Source of the DNA: MA-ANB-1 sp040878225
GTDB taxonomy: Bacteria; Actinomycetota; Acidimicrobiia; Spongiisociales; ZC4RG35
Assembly: GCA_040878225.1 (NCBI GenBank)
Contig: JBBDMR010000101.1
Location: 17,922 to 81,921 of the forward strand
DNA: 64,000 nucleotides
Direction: 5' to 3'
Under the pieces are notes generated by a model. The model did not search any database, was not told the origin of the DNA, and worked only from the letters and a program-made list of their open reading frames with translations. Every line of letters starts with the position of its first letter. Positions within the stretch are counted from its first letter, which is position 1. Positions 1-8,601 of this stretch are shown here, one piece after another. Made by a program: the position numbers and the translations under genes.

Positions 1-2
1 TA

Positions 3-317
3 CAGGACTGGTATGTCGACAACCTGGGTTTGGAACCCGACGCCGACGGATACGTGATCCTCAACTGGGGCGGCAGCCATTCGGGCTCGACCGTCTGGTC
101 CGCCTTCGATGGCGATGCCGATTACTTCGGTGGCCCGGACGCCCAATGGATGATCAACTACCGCGTCGACGACCTCGACGGTCTCGTCGAGAAGCTGGAA
201 GCTGCCGGAGTCCAGGTGGCCGATAAGCGATTCGAAGACGCCAACGGCCGATTCGCCCATTGTTGGGATCCAGAGGGCAACAAGATTGAGCTCTGGGAGC
301 CCGCCGAGGGGTATTGA
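3..317 (+). CDS. VOC-family protein, C-terminal part (start outside window)
   Basis: Only about 104 residues are visible; the start lies upstream of base 1 and the first complete in-frame codon begins at base 3. The visible part looks like the C-terminal half of a vicinal oxygen chelate (glyoxalase/bleomycin-resistance) domain: YVDNLGLEP near the front, a helix with VDDLDGLVEKLEAAG, and the characteristic ending DPEGNKIELWEP, whose Glu is the usual last metal ligand of the fold. VOC proteins include isomerases, dioxygenases and drug-binding proteins, so no substrate can be assigned. The gene converges with the CapA-like gene 28 bases downstream. Confidence 0.8.
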   Translation, partial: QDWYVDNLGLEPDADGYVILNWGGSHSGSTVWSAFDGDADYFGGPDAQWMINYRVDDLDGLVEKLEAAGVQVADKRFEDANGRFAHCWDPEGNKIELWEPAEGY

Positions 318-345
318 ACGTCAAAGGTCTCCTGCAGTTAACCAA

Positions 346-1425
346 TCACGAGCCTGCATCCGGGCCGCACTCAGGCTCTCCTGTGAGCACCGGATGGCCG
401 GACGACTCGATGAAGGCCGGGATGAGACAGGCATCGATCACACCCTGAGGAGAGACCACGACACGGGCCACTGCTGTGGTCGAGCCGGCAAGCGAGAGGT
501 TGGGCCAGACGAAGTTGCCCAACGACCACGCCACGGGACGGCCCTGGACGAATTCGAGCGGCTGGAGCCGGTGAGAATGATGACCGAATATCGCATCCGC
601 TCCCGCCGCAATCATCGCCTCCGCCCGCTCGCGGTCCTCGGCACGGGGCTCTTCATCGAGTTCGACACCCCAATGGATGGTGACGATCACGATGTCAGCA
701 AAACGGTCGGCGGTCTCAACGGCGGTAACCATGCGATCGATGGTGTCGCCATCACGCATTCCTGGCCTCGTGGAGGTGGCGAACCATCCCTCGTGCGGGA
801 AGACACCCCCAAATCCGATGACGGCAACCCGCCAACCGTTGAGGTCGAAGAATGCCGGCTTGCCGGCCTCGGCCTCATTGCGTCCCGCCCCGACGGGGTT
901 CAGACCGAGGTCTTCGAGAAGACGCCTGCCCTCCAGCATCGCTGCCTTTCCGTGATCCTGTCCATGATTGTTCCCGAGGTTGACCACATCGATTCCCGCC
1001 TCGATGGCAGCCGGGTATGCGTCGGTGTCGCAGCCGAACACGAATTCCTTCGGCTCGGGAGGGCCGTCCGGCGAGGGTGAGCACTCGAGGTTGATGACTG
1101 TCAGGTCGTCGGCGCCGAAGAGACCGCCCAGACCCGACCATGCATGGCCGTAGCCGTTGGTGCGCAGGGCACCGATCACGTCACCATCGAGATTTACGTC
1201 TCCTGTGCCGTGGATGACCAGCCAGCCGCGCGGGTCGACCGTCGTTGATGGAGTCTGGGTCGTCGTGGTCGCAGCGAGCGTGGACGTCGTCGAGCGTGGG
1301 GTGGACGAGTTCTCACTGGTCACGGACGAGTCGGGTGTCTGAATCGTAGATAGAGGTGCGGTGGCGGCATCACAAGCCACGACGAGAAGCACCGCCGCAA
1401 CGATCACCAGGCCGGTCCGTGTCAT
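346..1425 (-). CDS. CapA-family metallophosphatase-like lipoprotein
   Basis: The product is 359 residues. It opens with a lipoprotein signal (hydrophobic stretch ending LLVVACDA), followed by a Ser/Thr-rich linker of about 50 residues and a CapA/poly-gamma-glutamate synthesis type domain. Metallophosphatase-like motifs are visible: GDVNLDGDV near residue 75, NLGNNHGQDHG in the middle and FGHHSHRLQPLE near the C-terminus. The ATG at 1425 is chosen because the signal peptide follows directly; a longer form would overlap the upstream gene and add Arg-rich sequence. CapA relatives act at the cell surface on polymers or are of unknown function. The M. tuberculosis DosR regulon contains a CapA-like protein (Rv0574c), but no DosR-like box is seen here. 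Confidence 0.85.
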   Translation of the reverse strand: MTRTGLVIVAAVLLVVACDAATAPLSTIQTPDSSVTSENSSTPRSTTSTLAATTTTQTPSTTVDPRGWLVIHGTGDVNLDGDVIGALRTNGYGHAWSGLGGLFGADDLTVINLECSPSPDGPPEPKEFVFGCDTDAYPAAIEAGIDVVNLGNNHGQDHGKAAMLEGRRLLEDLGLNPVGAGRNEAEAGKPAFFDLNGWRVAVIGFGGVFPHEGWFATSTRPGMRDGDTIDRMVTAVETADRFADIVIVTIHWGVELDEEPRAEDRERAEAMIAAGADAIFGHHSHRLQPLEFVQGRPVAWSLGNFVWPNLSLAGSTTAVARVVVSPQGVIDACLIPAFIESSGHPVLTGEPECGPDAGS

Positions 1426-1459
1426 GCGTAGAACTTTCACACCCGCCGGCGCGCGCTGA

Positions 1460-2011
1460 TCAATTTTTGAGACGCGACCGGTACGCCGCGACGTTTTCCC
1501 GGGTGGTGCACTTCTCCGAGCAGTTGCGCCGCGATCGGTTGCGAGAGGTGTCAACGTAGGCATCGGCGCAGGTCTTCGAGTCGCAGGTACCGAACCGCTC
1601 GAACCCCCCTTCGATGAGGGCCGTGGTCAGGCCCATGGCGGTCACTGCGCCCAACCAGCGGGCAACACTCTCCCCCATTGCCTCGAAGTGGAGGTGGGGG
1701 CCGATGGCGTGGACACTGATCCGTGGCATCGCACCAACCTCCCCGAGAAGGCCGTTGAGAATGCCGGCCGCCTCGGTCTCGTCAGCAGCGTCAAAGACCG
1801 CACGGAGTTGTTTGCGTACCGATCGAATCTCCTTGAGGTCTCTCTCCGTGGGAGAGAGTTCGGCTCCCTCCCACCCGGCTGTGCGATCGCCGACCAGAGC
1901 GGAGATGTCCTCGGGAGTCTCCAGTTTCTCCTTCCCGCTGATCGGGTCGAGAGAATTGACCAGGTCGACCGCAAGCTGGACTGGCTCGTCGCTGTAATGT
2001 GAAAAATCCAT
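1460..2011 (-). CDS. ABATE/CGNR zinc-finger protein, putative regulator
   Basis: The 183-residue product has an N-terminal stress-induced ABATE-like domain (starting with DFSHYSDEPVQLAVDLVN) and a C-terminal CGNR zinc finger. Four cysteines are spaced CDSKTC and CSEKC, followed by TRENVAAYRSR, the typical basic tail. Such proteins are usually treated as transcription regulators that bind DNA through the finger. The ATG at 2011 is favoured by a ribosome site (AGGGGTG) just upstream. The gene lies 34 bases upstream of the CapA-like gene on the same strand and could share its transcript. No target is evident. Confidence 0.85.
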   Translation of the reverse strand: MDFSHYSDEPVQLAVDLVNSLDPISGKEKLETPEDISALVGDRTAGWEGAELSPTERDLKEIRSVRKQLRAVFDAADETEAAGILNGLLGEVGAMPRISVHAIGPHLHFEAMGESVARWLGAVTAMGLTTALIEGGFERFGTCDSKTCADAYVDTSRNRSRRNCSEKCTTRENVAAYRSRLKN

Positions 2012-2106
2012 TTCACCCCTTACTGTAGGCCGTCGCAGTTGCGTAAGGGACATCGAGCACTATAGACCCGTACAGGTGCCCCTCGCGTGGTTGTGACCGG
2101 TCCCGC

Positions 2107-3993
2107 TCAGTCTTCGACAAACCGGGGAAGGGTGAGGGCGAACATGCTCCAACCGTCCTCGAACCGGTAGTCGAGCTCTCCGGACATCAACTCTGCCAGT
2201 TGCCGTGACACGTGGAGCCCGATCCCAACTGAATCGGCCACCTCACGACGAGAAGCAGACTGCACAAATGGCTCGAATATTTGTCCCCGGTCTGCCGCTG
2301 GAATCCCAGCACCATCATCCTCCACAACGAGAACTACGCCCGCGGCGTCGCTGTAGGTGCGGATTCGGACCCTGTCGCCGCCATATCGGAACGCATTGCT
2401 GACCAGATTCCGCACGATCTGGCGGATCCGGGCCGGGTCTCCCAAGGCCACCGCTTCTGTCAGGTGAGCATCGAGGGCATCGTGTTGGTCTGGAGAGAGT
2501 CCCTCTTTTACCTAAGCGATCTGGGCCTGGAGATTGACCCTGACTTTTGCCACCTTCAGAGTCCCCGATTCGGCGCGAGCTGCAGCGAGGAGGTCTTCGA
2601 TCAGGATCAGCACCTCGTCGGCCTGCTGCATCGCCGCCTGGAGCATCGGCCCGCTCTCCTCGGTCATGGCTATCGAATCATCTCTGGCCAGCTCGATGAA
2701 ACCCATCATGGCTGTAAGTGGGCCCCGGACCTCGTGGGATACGCCCGCCAAAAACGTCTCCTTGGCCGCCATCATCTCGCGCAGCTCGCTGTTCTTCTGC
2801 TCGAGCTGGGCGGTGCGCTCTTCCACCTTCTCTTCGAGGCTTCCAGTCATGCTGTCCAACTCGGCCGTCATCATGTTGAAGGCGTCGACGAGTTCCCCGA
2901 TCTCGTCGACACGATTGTTGGGAACCACCGTGTGCCGGTCCCCCCTGGCAATCGCCAGAGCCGCATTCTTGATCTTGAGAATTGGCAGGCGGATCTGCTG
3001 GGATAGCTTCCATGCCAGGGCGCCGGCCACCACTGACCCGAAGATAAGGGCAGCGAGCCCGGCACGCACGAGGTTGTCGAGCGGCTCCATTGCCTCCGCC
3101 CGGTCGAGTTCGACGGATATGATCCAATTCACCCCTTCGAGCAACGATCCGGCCGCCACCACAGGCACGCCCCTGTAATCGACACCATCATCCGCTAGAA
3201 GCGAGCCATCGTTGAGAATGCGGATGACTGACACGTCCACGGCCGAATCCGGGACAACCAGCGAGAGTGCAGCATCGGAGTCGAATCGGAGCGGAGTCAA
3301 GAACTCGACACCACCTTCTACAGCCCGGGCAAGGGTTGTCTCCCCGGTTTCGCCCAACCCTCTGAAGTCACGAGTCATCTCATTGAGGCGCGCCATCGAT
3401 TGGGCGACGAGCACAACGCCACGAGGATGAGCAGGATCACCGACACCCGAACCGACGAGGTGCAGGTTCTCACCATCTCCGGCAATCACGTTGCCGGCAA
3501 CCGTCCCCCTGAGTCCGCGGGCGAGGTAGTCGGCGTTGACAGGGACCGGAGATGGGTCAGTGCTCGCCACCAGCTCCAGGTCGGCCGAGTACACCGACAC
3601 CCAGGAGACGTCGTGAGCGATGGCGACGTATTCATCGATTGCCCTCTGGACGGCAGCAGGGCCACTGCCACCTTCCCCGCCGGGGAGCCCGCGGAGTATT
3701 TGACTCCGGGCCGCGAGCATCTCGGCATGGTTCATGCCTTCGGCCACATACGCTTCGACCCGCTCTGTCTGCGCCGCCGCCACCCCGGTCACCCGCTCCA
3801 GGGCCGCGGCCTGAAACACCTCCCGCTGCCAGATGAAGCCCAACACGAGAATGGCCATGAGAACAAGAAATGTGACCGTAAGAACGCCGCCGACGATGTC
3901 ACTTTGGAGATGGCTGCGCTTCGATGTCCCCGACACTGGGCCCGGCGGGGCCGGCATCTGGTCAGACTCGACCGGTGTTTCTTTGAGAGTCAT
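2107..3993 (-). pseudogene. Membrane sensor histidine kinase interrupted by an in-frame TAG
   Basis: This reading frame encodes one complete sensor kinase of about 628 residues, broken by a single TAG codon at 2512-2514. Order of parts: a transmembrane segment near residues 35-57, an extracytoplasmic sensor region of about 245 residues, a second transmembrane segment near 305-327, HAMP, a short coiled coil, and a HisKA dimerisation domain with the phospho-acceptor His in GVSHEVRGPLTAMMG. Then comes the stop, and in the same frame a HATPase domain with N box (NLVSNAFRYGG) and G boxes (DDGAGIP, GIGLHVSRQL). The frame stays open between the two halves with no shift. As read, the first product lacks the ATP-binding domain and should be inactive. 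A CAG-to-TAG change is the simplest cause. No response regulator is adjacent. The start is ATG 3993 or GTG 3996. Confidence 0.85.
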
Positions 3994-4116
3994 CACGACC
4001 TGTGGTTATCGACACAGGAGTGACGCGACCTGAGGAGGTGCTGTATCAGGGATGGGACCGGTATCCAGCCCCCATTTCACGGCTGGGGACGTCGCCTGGT
4101 CCCTGCCTGAGGACCC

Positions 4117-5208
4117 CTACCGGCGATATTTCTCTTCCCCGGAGACAAAAGTCGCCCGGACGCCCAGCTCGTCGTCGACAACGACGATATCGGCGCGGCT
4201 TCCCACACTGATCGCGCCCATGTCGGACCGGCCAATCGCCCTGCCCGGTGTGGTCGCCAGAGCTGCAGATGCCCGCGGGAGGTCCCATCCCAGTTCGACG
4301 AGGTTGCGCAACGCAGCGTCCATTGTCAGCACACTCGAGGCGATCGTGCCGTCGGCGAGGCGCGCCTCTCCCCCGTGCACCGTGACCTCCCTGTTCCCGA
4401 GCCGGTACGTGCCGTCACCTTGGCCTGTTCCCGACATCGCGTCGGTCACGACAAGGAATCGATCGGCTCCAACACTCATGGCCAGCAGGGTTGCCTCCCT
4501 GCTCAGATGTACGTTGTCGACCACGGCAGAGATGAAAACATCGGGCCGGGTCAGCGCCACACCCCCCACCCCTGGATCTCGATGGGAGAAAGGACGGGAG
4601 GCATTGAACACGTGGGTCAGGATCCGGGCTCCCGAGTCGAAGGCTCGATGGGCCACAGCTGCATCAGCGTTGGAGTGGCCAACGGCGATGGCCGATCCCG
4701 TTTGGCCCAACAGGTCGATCAGCTCGAATGCGCCGGGCAATTCGGGGGCAAGTGTCATCTGGCCCACCTGGCCCGAGTCGACCAAACGGCGGCAAAAGTC
4801 GAGATCGGGATTGCGCAGCAGGTCGGGGTCATGGGCCCCCGGATACTCCGGCGACAGGAAGGGGCCCTCCAGGTGCGTGCCCAGAAAGGTGGCACCTTCG
4901 TAGTGGGCGGCAGCGTGGGACTGCAAGGCATCCCGGAAATCGCTTTCGGCGAGGGTGAGGAGAGTTGGCTGGAACCCGGTCACACCAGTGGCGGTCAGAG
5001 AAGCGGATGCGGTTCGCATCTCGTCGGGGCTCGCGTGTGCAAAGTCGACGCCGGCGTAGCCATGAGTGTGGATGTCGATGAATCCAGGCAGGGCGACTCC
5101 ACTTCCTGCCCCACCAAGCCCGACAGCCACGACCGATGGCCCCTCCACCTCGACGTCGCCCGGGACAAGGCGTCCATCGACAACGGCCGCGGCTACCCCG
5201 AGACGCAT
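4117..5208 (-). CDS. nagA: N-acetylglucosamine-6-phosphate deacetylase
   Basis: NagA removes acetate from GlcNAc-6-phosphate in the cytoplasm, the first step in using recycled or imported amino sugar. The 363-residue length is normal for the family. Amidohydrolase motifs are visible in order: PGFIDIHTHG near residue 45, THLEGPFLSPEYPGAH near 120, AVGHSNADAAVA near 190, ILTHVFNASRPFSHR near 215 and the catalytic Asp in LVVTDAMSGTG near 270. No sugar kinase, NagB or PTS gene lies nearby, so the gene appears to stand alone and may serve cell-wall recycling. Confidence 0.95.
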   Translation of the reverse strand: MRLGVAAAVVDGRLVPGDVEVEGPSVVAVGLGGAGSGVALPGFIDIHTHGYAGVDFAHASPDEMRTASASLTATGVTGFQPTLLTLAESDFRDALQSHAAAHYEGATFLGTHLEGPFLSPEYPGAHDPDLLRNPDLDFCRRLVDSGQVGQMTLAPELPGAFELIDLLGQTGSAIAVGHSNADAAVAHRAFDSGARILTHVFNASRPFSHRDPGVGGVALTRPDVFISAVVDNVHLSREATLLAMSVGADRFLVVTDAMSGTGQGDGTYRLGNREVTVHGGEARLADGTIASSVLTMDAALRNLVELGWDLPRASAALATTPGRAIGRSDMGAISVGSRADIVVVDDELGVRATFVSGEEKYRR

Positions 5209-5230
5209 CCGGCGGTCTCTTTCCTACGCC

Positions 5231-5662
5231 TCAGGCGAGAAAGGCGTCCAGCGTTATCGGGACGTTGCCGGCGAGGGCCTTGGAAACTGGGCAGTTCTCC
5301 TTGGCATTCTCGGCTGTCGACTGGAAGTCTTCCTCACTGATGCCAGGGACAACCCCCTTGACGGTGAGGGTGATGCCCGTGATGCCTTCGCCGGGGACAA
5401 AGGTGGCCGTGGCCGACGTGTCGAGCGACTCTGACGGGGTCCCGGCCTTGGCGAGCATGTTGGAGAAGGCCATGCTGTAACAGGATGCGTGTGCAGCTGC
5501 GATCAACTCCTCGGGACTGGTGATTCCGCCGTGCTCCTCGGCCCGGGCTTTCCAGTTGATCGGTAGCGGGCCTGCCGCGCCGGATGAGTCGAGTTTTGCC
5601 ACACCGCTTCCGGACATCAGGTCGCCCTCCCAGTGGGCTGATCCGGTGCTATCCAAAGCCAT
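5231..5662 (-). CDS. OsmC-family peroxidase
   Basis: The 143-residue protein has the two conserved cysteines of OsmC/Ohr thiol peroxidases, in HASCYSMAFSNML (residue about 61) and ENCPVSKAL (about 125). These proteins reduce organic hydroperoxides through a disulfide cycle, usually with lipoyl or dihydrolipoamide reductant. The ATG is preceded by AGAAGGAGAAAG, a good ribosome site. It ends 22 bases from the nagA start and is divergent from the flavin reductase gene across about 70 bases. It belongs to the set of oxidant-defence genes in the window, together with Dps and the arsenic operon. Confidence 0.92.
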   Translation of the reverse strand: MALDSTGSAHWEGDLMSGSGVAKLDSSGAAGPLPINWKARAEEHGGITSPEELIAAAHASCYSMAFSNMLAKAGTPSESLDTSATATFVPGEGITGITLTVKGVVPGISEEDFQSTAENAKENCPVSKALAGNVPITLDAFLA

Positions 5663-5732
5663 TCTTTCTCCTTCTGTTGCCTAACGCAAAGCTAGTGTCG
5701 GTCGTTGCGTATACCGTGCCACAATCGACCTT

Positions 5733-6239
5733 GTGATCCACGGCGACAACCCCTTCTCCCCCGAAGGTGACGATCGGTTGCGCAGGTTCAGAGGCCGCCT
5801 GGTCTCCCCGGTCACGATCATGACCTCGGGGGACGATCGGACGCAGACCGGTCTGACGGTTTCGTCGCTCTTTGCCATCGATGGCACCCCACCGCTTCTC
5901 TATGCCGCGGTCGGGCCCAACTCGGACCTCTTCGATGTCGTGCAGAAAACGGGGAGGTTCGTGGTCCATATCTGTCGACAGGGTCACGATGGGATAGCCG
6001 AGGTCTTCGCCGGTCTGAGGCCAAGCCCCGGAGGGATGTTCGCCAGCGCAGAATGGAAACCGTCGGCGTGGGGGCCGACATTGTCTGCGATGCCCGACCG
6101 CGCCTTCTGCTCGCTCCAGACCATCGAGGAGGTTGGGTGGTCAGGAGTCCTGGTCGGCAGAATCGATGAGACTTCTCATGCCGATCTCGTCGAGCCCTTG
6201 GTCCATTTCAGAGGCAGCTACAGAAAGCTCGACAGCTGA
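5733..6239 (+). CDS. Flavin reductase-like FMN-binding protein
   Basis: The 168-residue product resembles the flavin reductase domain family, which supplies reduced FMN/FAD or acts as a small flavoprotein oxidoreductase. Typical features are an early VSPVTIMTSG strand, TGLTVSSLFAIDGTPPLLYAAV, and a central GRFVVHICRQGHDGIAEVFAG segment. The start is GTG with no clear ribosome site, so the message may be leaderless. It is divergent from osmC and has no partner monooxygenase nearby, so its substrate is unknown. Confidence 0.8.
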   Translation: MIHGDNPFSPEGDDRLRRFRGRLVSPVTIMTSGDDRTQTGLTVSSLFAIDGTPPLLYAAVGPNSDLFDVVQKTGRFVVHICRQGHDGIAEVFAGLRPSPGGMFASAEWKPSAWGPTLSAMPDRAFCSLQTIEEVGWSGVLVGRIDETSHADLVEPLVHFRGSYRKLDS

Positions 6240-6262
6240 TCTGGTGCCCTGGTGCCCTGTCA

Positions 6263-6628
6263 CTAGCCGGCCGTGGCGCACTTCATACAGGTCGATGTCG
6301 CCGGGAGGGCTTCCAGCCGCTCGGCAGGAATCAGCCCACCACAGACCTCACAAACACCGTATCCCCCGTTCTCGAACCGCTCCAGAGCGAGGTCGATCTC
6401 ACGGATCGAGGCGGCTATCGACCTCGCCGTGGCTGTTGTGCTGATTCGCTCTACGGCCTCCGAAGTCCCGTCACCAACTCGCTTTCCGAAACCGATACCG
6501 GCACCCTGCTCCGGCGGTTCTGTCAGGCGCGCCAGTTCGTCGGAGAGGCGCTTCCGACGTTCCCTGAGCGACATTGCAACCCGCTCGAGATCAAGGTTCT
6601 CCCCACCCTGCTCGGCGCTCTCGCTCAT
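6263..6628 (-). CDS. DksA/TraR-type zinc-finger protein
   Basis: The 121-residue protein has a long N-terminal coiled coil (residues about 10-90) and a C-terminal finger with cysteines in GVCEVCGGLIPAERLEALP and STCMKCA. This is the layout of DksA/TraR proteins, which bind the RNA polymerase secondary channel and tune transcription during stress. Its start overlaps the stop of the upstream membrane EEP gene by an ATGA, so the two are probably translationally coupled. The usual acidic Asp pair at the DksA coiled-coil tip is not evident, so a different mode of action is possible. Confidence 0.85.
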   Translation of the reverse strand: MSESAEQGGENLDLERVAMSLRERRKRLSDELARLTEPPEQGAGIGFGKRVGDGTSEAVERISTTATARSIAASIREIDLALERFENGGYGVCEVCGGLIPAERLEALPATSTCMKCATAG

Positions 6629-8526
6629 TCGAAGTTGAGGTCGGCCACAACCGCGAAGTGGTCCGATGCCGTCGACTGGATCACCCCGACATCAGACGGG
6701 GTCAAGTCGCCGGTGTGGAATATGTAGTCGATCCGATAGCGGGGGTCGGCGGCACTGGATGTGAACCCATCGCCCGAACCTGCTTCTGCCCACGTGTCCA
6801 CCCATCCGGCTGAGGCGATCATGGCGATCTGAGCCCAATCCGGTCTTGCGTTGAAGTCGCCCAACAACACTGCCGGGGTCTGGCCCCCCCACTGGTCGAG
6901 GATCGCGTTGATCTGTTCGGTGTGAACCGGCAGAAGGTCAGCTTCGGGGTCTTCGTCGTGGACGTCGGAGTCGTTGACGTGCTGGAGGTGGGTGCTGATG
7001 ACGAGGATCTCGCTGTCGCCGACCGCCAGGAGCGCGCCGAGGTAGCCGCGCCGCATCGGCGTACCGACTCTCGGCAGGTAGTCGGTGCCAACGTCGATGA
7101 TCGGGTACCGACTGAAGATCGCGTTTCCCCACACCGGATCGGTCGTTCCGAAGAAGGCAACATGCTCGAAGCCCAATTCGAGCTGGAGAAGCGTCAGAAG
7201 GTCGGTGTTGGCGCTCAGAAGCTGCCCGCGCGGAACCTCCTGAAGGCCGACGACGTCAGCCCTGGTGTCAGCAATCACTTCGGCGATTGCAGCGACGTCG
7301 AGGTTGCCCTCGATGTCGAACGCCGAGTGAACGTTGTACGAGACGAACCGGATCGGCTCCTCAACTCCGTCGGCTGACACGGTATCCACCCCGAGGGCGG
7401 TGAAGAAGGCCAGCACCGGGAGCAGGGCCGCACCAGCTGCGAAGACCCAGTCGGATTGTCCTTCCAGGAAGTCAGCGTGGTGACGGGTCATGGCTACGGC
7501 ACCGAGTGCCCCAAGTAACACTGCCGCTGCGATTCGAACAGCAGGTGCGTCGAAGCCGAGATTCATATCGAGGGGCACGTAGTAGGCGAGGCCGAAGGCG
7601 AGAAAGAGCGACGCTCCGGCAATCAAGTAGAAGGAAGATGCGCCCGTTCGGGCACCATCCGGCTCAGGTACAAGACCTGCCCAGACCACTCCCCCTGCCG
7701 GGACGGCAAGAAGACTGAGAATGTTGTAGACGGTGGCATCTCCTTCGGCAGCAAGCACTGCAATGAATACCAAGCCCAGGCAGAGAGCAAATATCCTGCG
7801 ATTGCCGGCAAGCCGGTAGGCGAGATAGACCGCTATGACATTGAGGATTGCGATACGCAACTGGGCAGTCGGGCCCGATACTCCGGTGACCGCCGAAGTC
7901 CAACCCTGGGACTGCAGGAGGAGCATCTGGATGAACAGGAACGGGGCGAACCCGAGGAGGGAGATAGAGGCGACGGGGCCCGCACCGGTCTTCTCCAGGG
8001 CTCCCGTGTTGTTGTACGCCCAGGCGATGCCGAGACCGAGTGCCGATACCGCAACGACCGGCCTCCAACCAGGCTGATAGGCAAGATCGAGACTCAGACC
8101 CAGGCCCTTGATCGCCGAATCGATTGCGAGCCCGATGAGGACACCACCCACCATTGCCGAACGTCCGAGTCCGAACAGCAGCGGTAGCAGCCCGACGAAC
8201 GCAAGAGTTGCCACCGACGACGCCCAGAAGTCGACCAACGGGTCGGCGGCTATCTGATTGACCAGCCGGGCGACCGCCAGCAGCAAAGTGGCGGAGAGCA
8301 GCACCCGCTGAAACGGGATCCACTTCACCAGCAAGGGGACCAGTCCTGCGAGAAGGAAAGGTGCGAAAGCAATCGGGATCAGGTCGAGCACCCCGATCCC
8401 GAGGGTGTCCCGCAGGTACCAGCTCAAAGACCCGAAGAGAAAGCGCATCGACTGGAGACCGAACACGATCACCAGGGAGGCAAACAGGGTTCGAGCTATG
8501 CGATGCTGTTCTCTTTCCCGATCCAT
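6625..8526 (-). CDS. Polytopic membrane protein with C-terminal endonuclease/exonuclease/phosphatase domain
   Basis: The 633-residue protein has two parts. Residues about 10-380 form a chain of a dozen or so hydrophobic segments. Residues about 385-633 are an EEP (DNase I-like) domain with the expected motifs: VSYNVHSAFD, VVGLQEVPRG, ISTHLQHVND, VLLGDFNARPDW and ASDHFAVVADL. All metal and catalytic residues (Asn, Glu, His, Asp/Asn, Asp-His) are present. EEP enzymes cleave phosphodiesters in nucleic acids, phospholipids or inositol phosphates; membrane fusion suggests an envelope or lipid target. ATG 8526 is chosen because an upstream extension is Arg-rich and overlaps the divergent gene. Its stop overlaps the DksA-like start. 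Confidence 0.85.
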   Translation of the reverse strand: MDREREQHRIARTLFASLVIVFGLQSMRFLFGSLSWYLRDTLGIGVLDLIPIAFAPFLLAGLVPLLVKWIPFQRVLLSATLLLAVARLVNQIAADPLVDFWASSVATLAFVGLLPLLFGLGRSAMVGGVLIGLAIDSAIKGLGLSLDLAYQPGWRPVVAVSALGLGIAWAYNNTGALEKTGAGPVASISLLGFAPFLFIQMLLLQSQGWTSAVTGVSGPTAQLRIAILNVIAVYLAYRLAGNRRIFALCLGLVFIAVLAAEGDATVYNILSLLAVPAGGVVWAGLVPEPDGARTGASSFYLIAGASLFLAFGLAYYVPLDMNLGFDAPAVRIAAAVLLGALGAVAMTRHHADFLEGQSDWVFAAGAALLPVLAFFTALGVDTVSADGVEEPIRFVSYNVHSAFDIEGNLDVAAIAEVIADTRADVVGLQEVPRGQLLSANTDLLTLLQLELGFEHVAFFGTTDPVWGNAIFSRYPIIDVGTDYLPRVGTPMRRGYLGALLAVGDSEILVISTHLQHVNDSDVHDEDPEADLLPVHTEQINAILDQWGGQTPAVLLGDFNARPDWAQIAMIASAGWVDTWAEAGSGDGFTSSAADPRYRIDYIFHTGDLTPSDVGVIQSTASDHFAVVADLNFE

Positions 8527-8601
8527 GGGCCTGAATCTAACGTGTCTCCTCTGGGGTCCGGGGCAGGACATGGTTCTGGCCCGTGGCGACATGTCTCTGT
8601 G

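Noticed and set aside
286..1080. Long plus-strand frame opposite the CapA-like gene
   Set aside because: It is antisense to a gene with clear motifs, overlaps the VOC gene and shows no domain or ribosome site.
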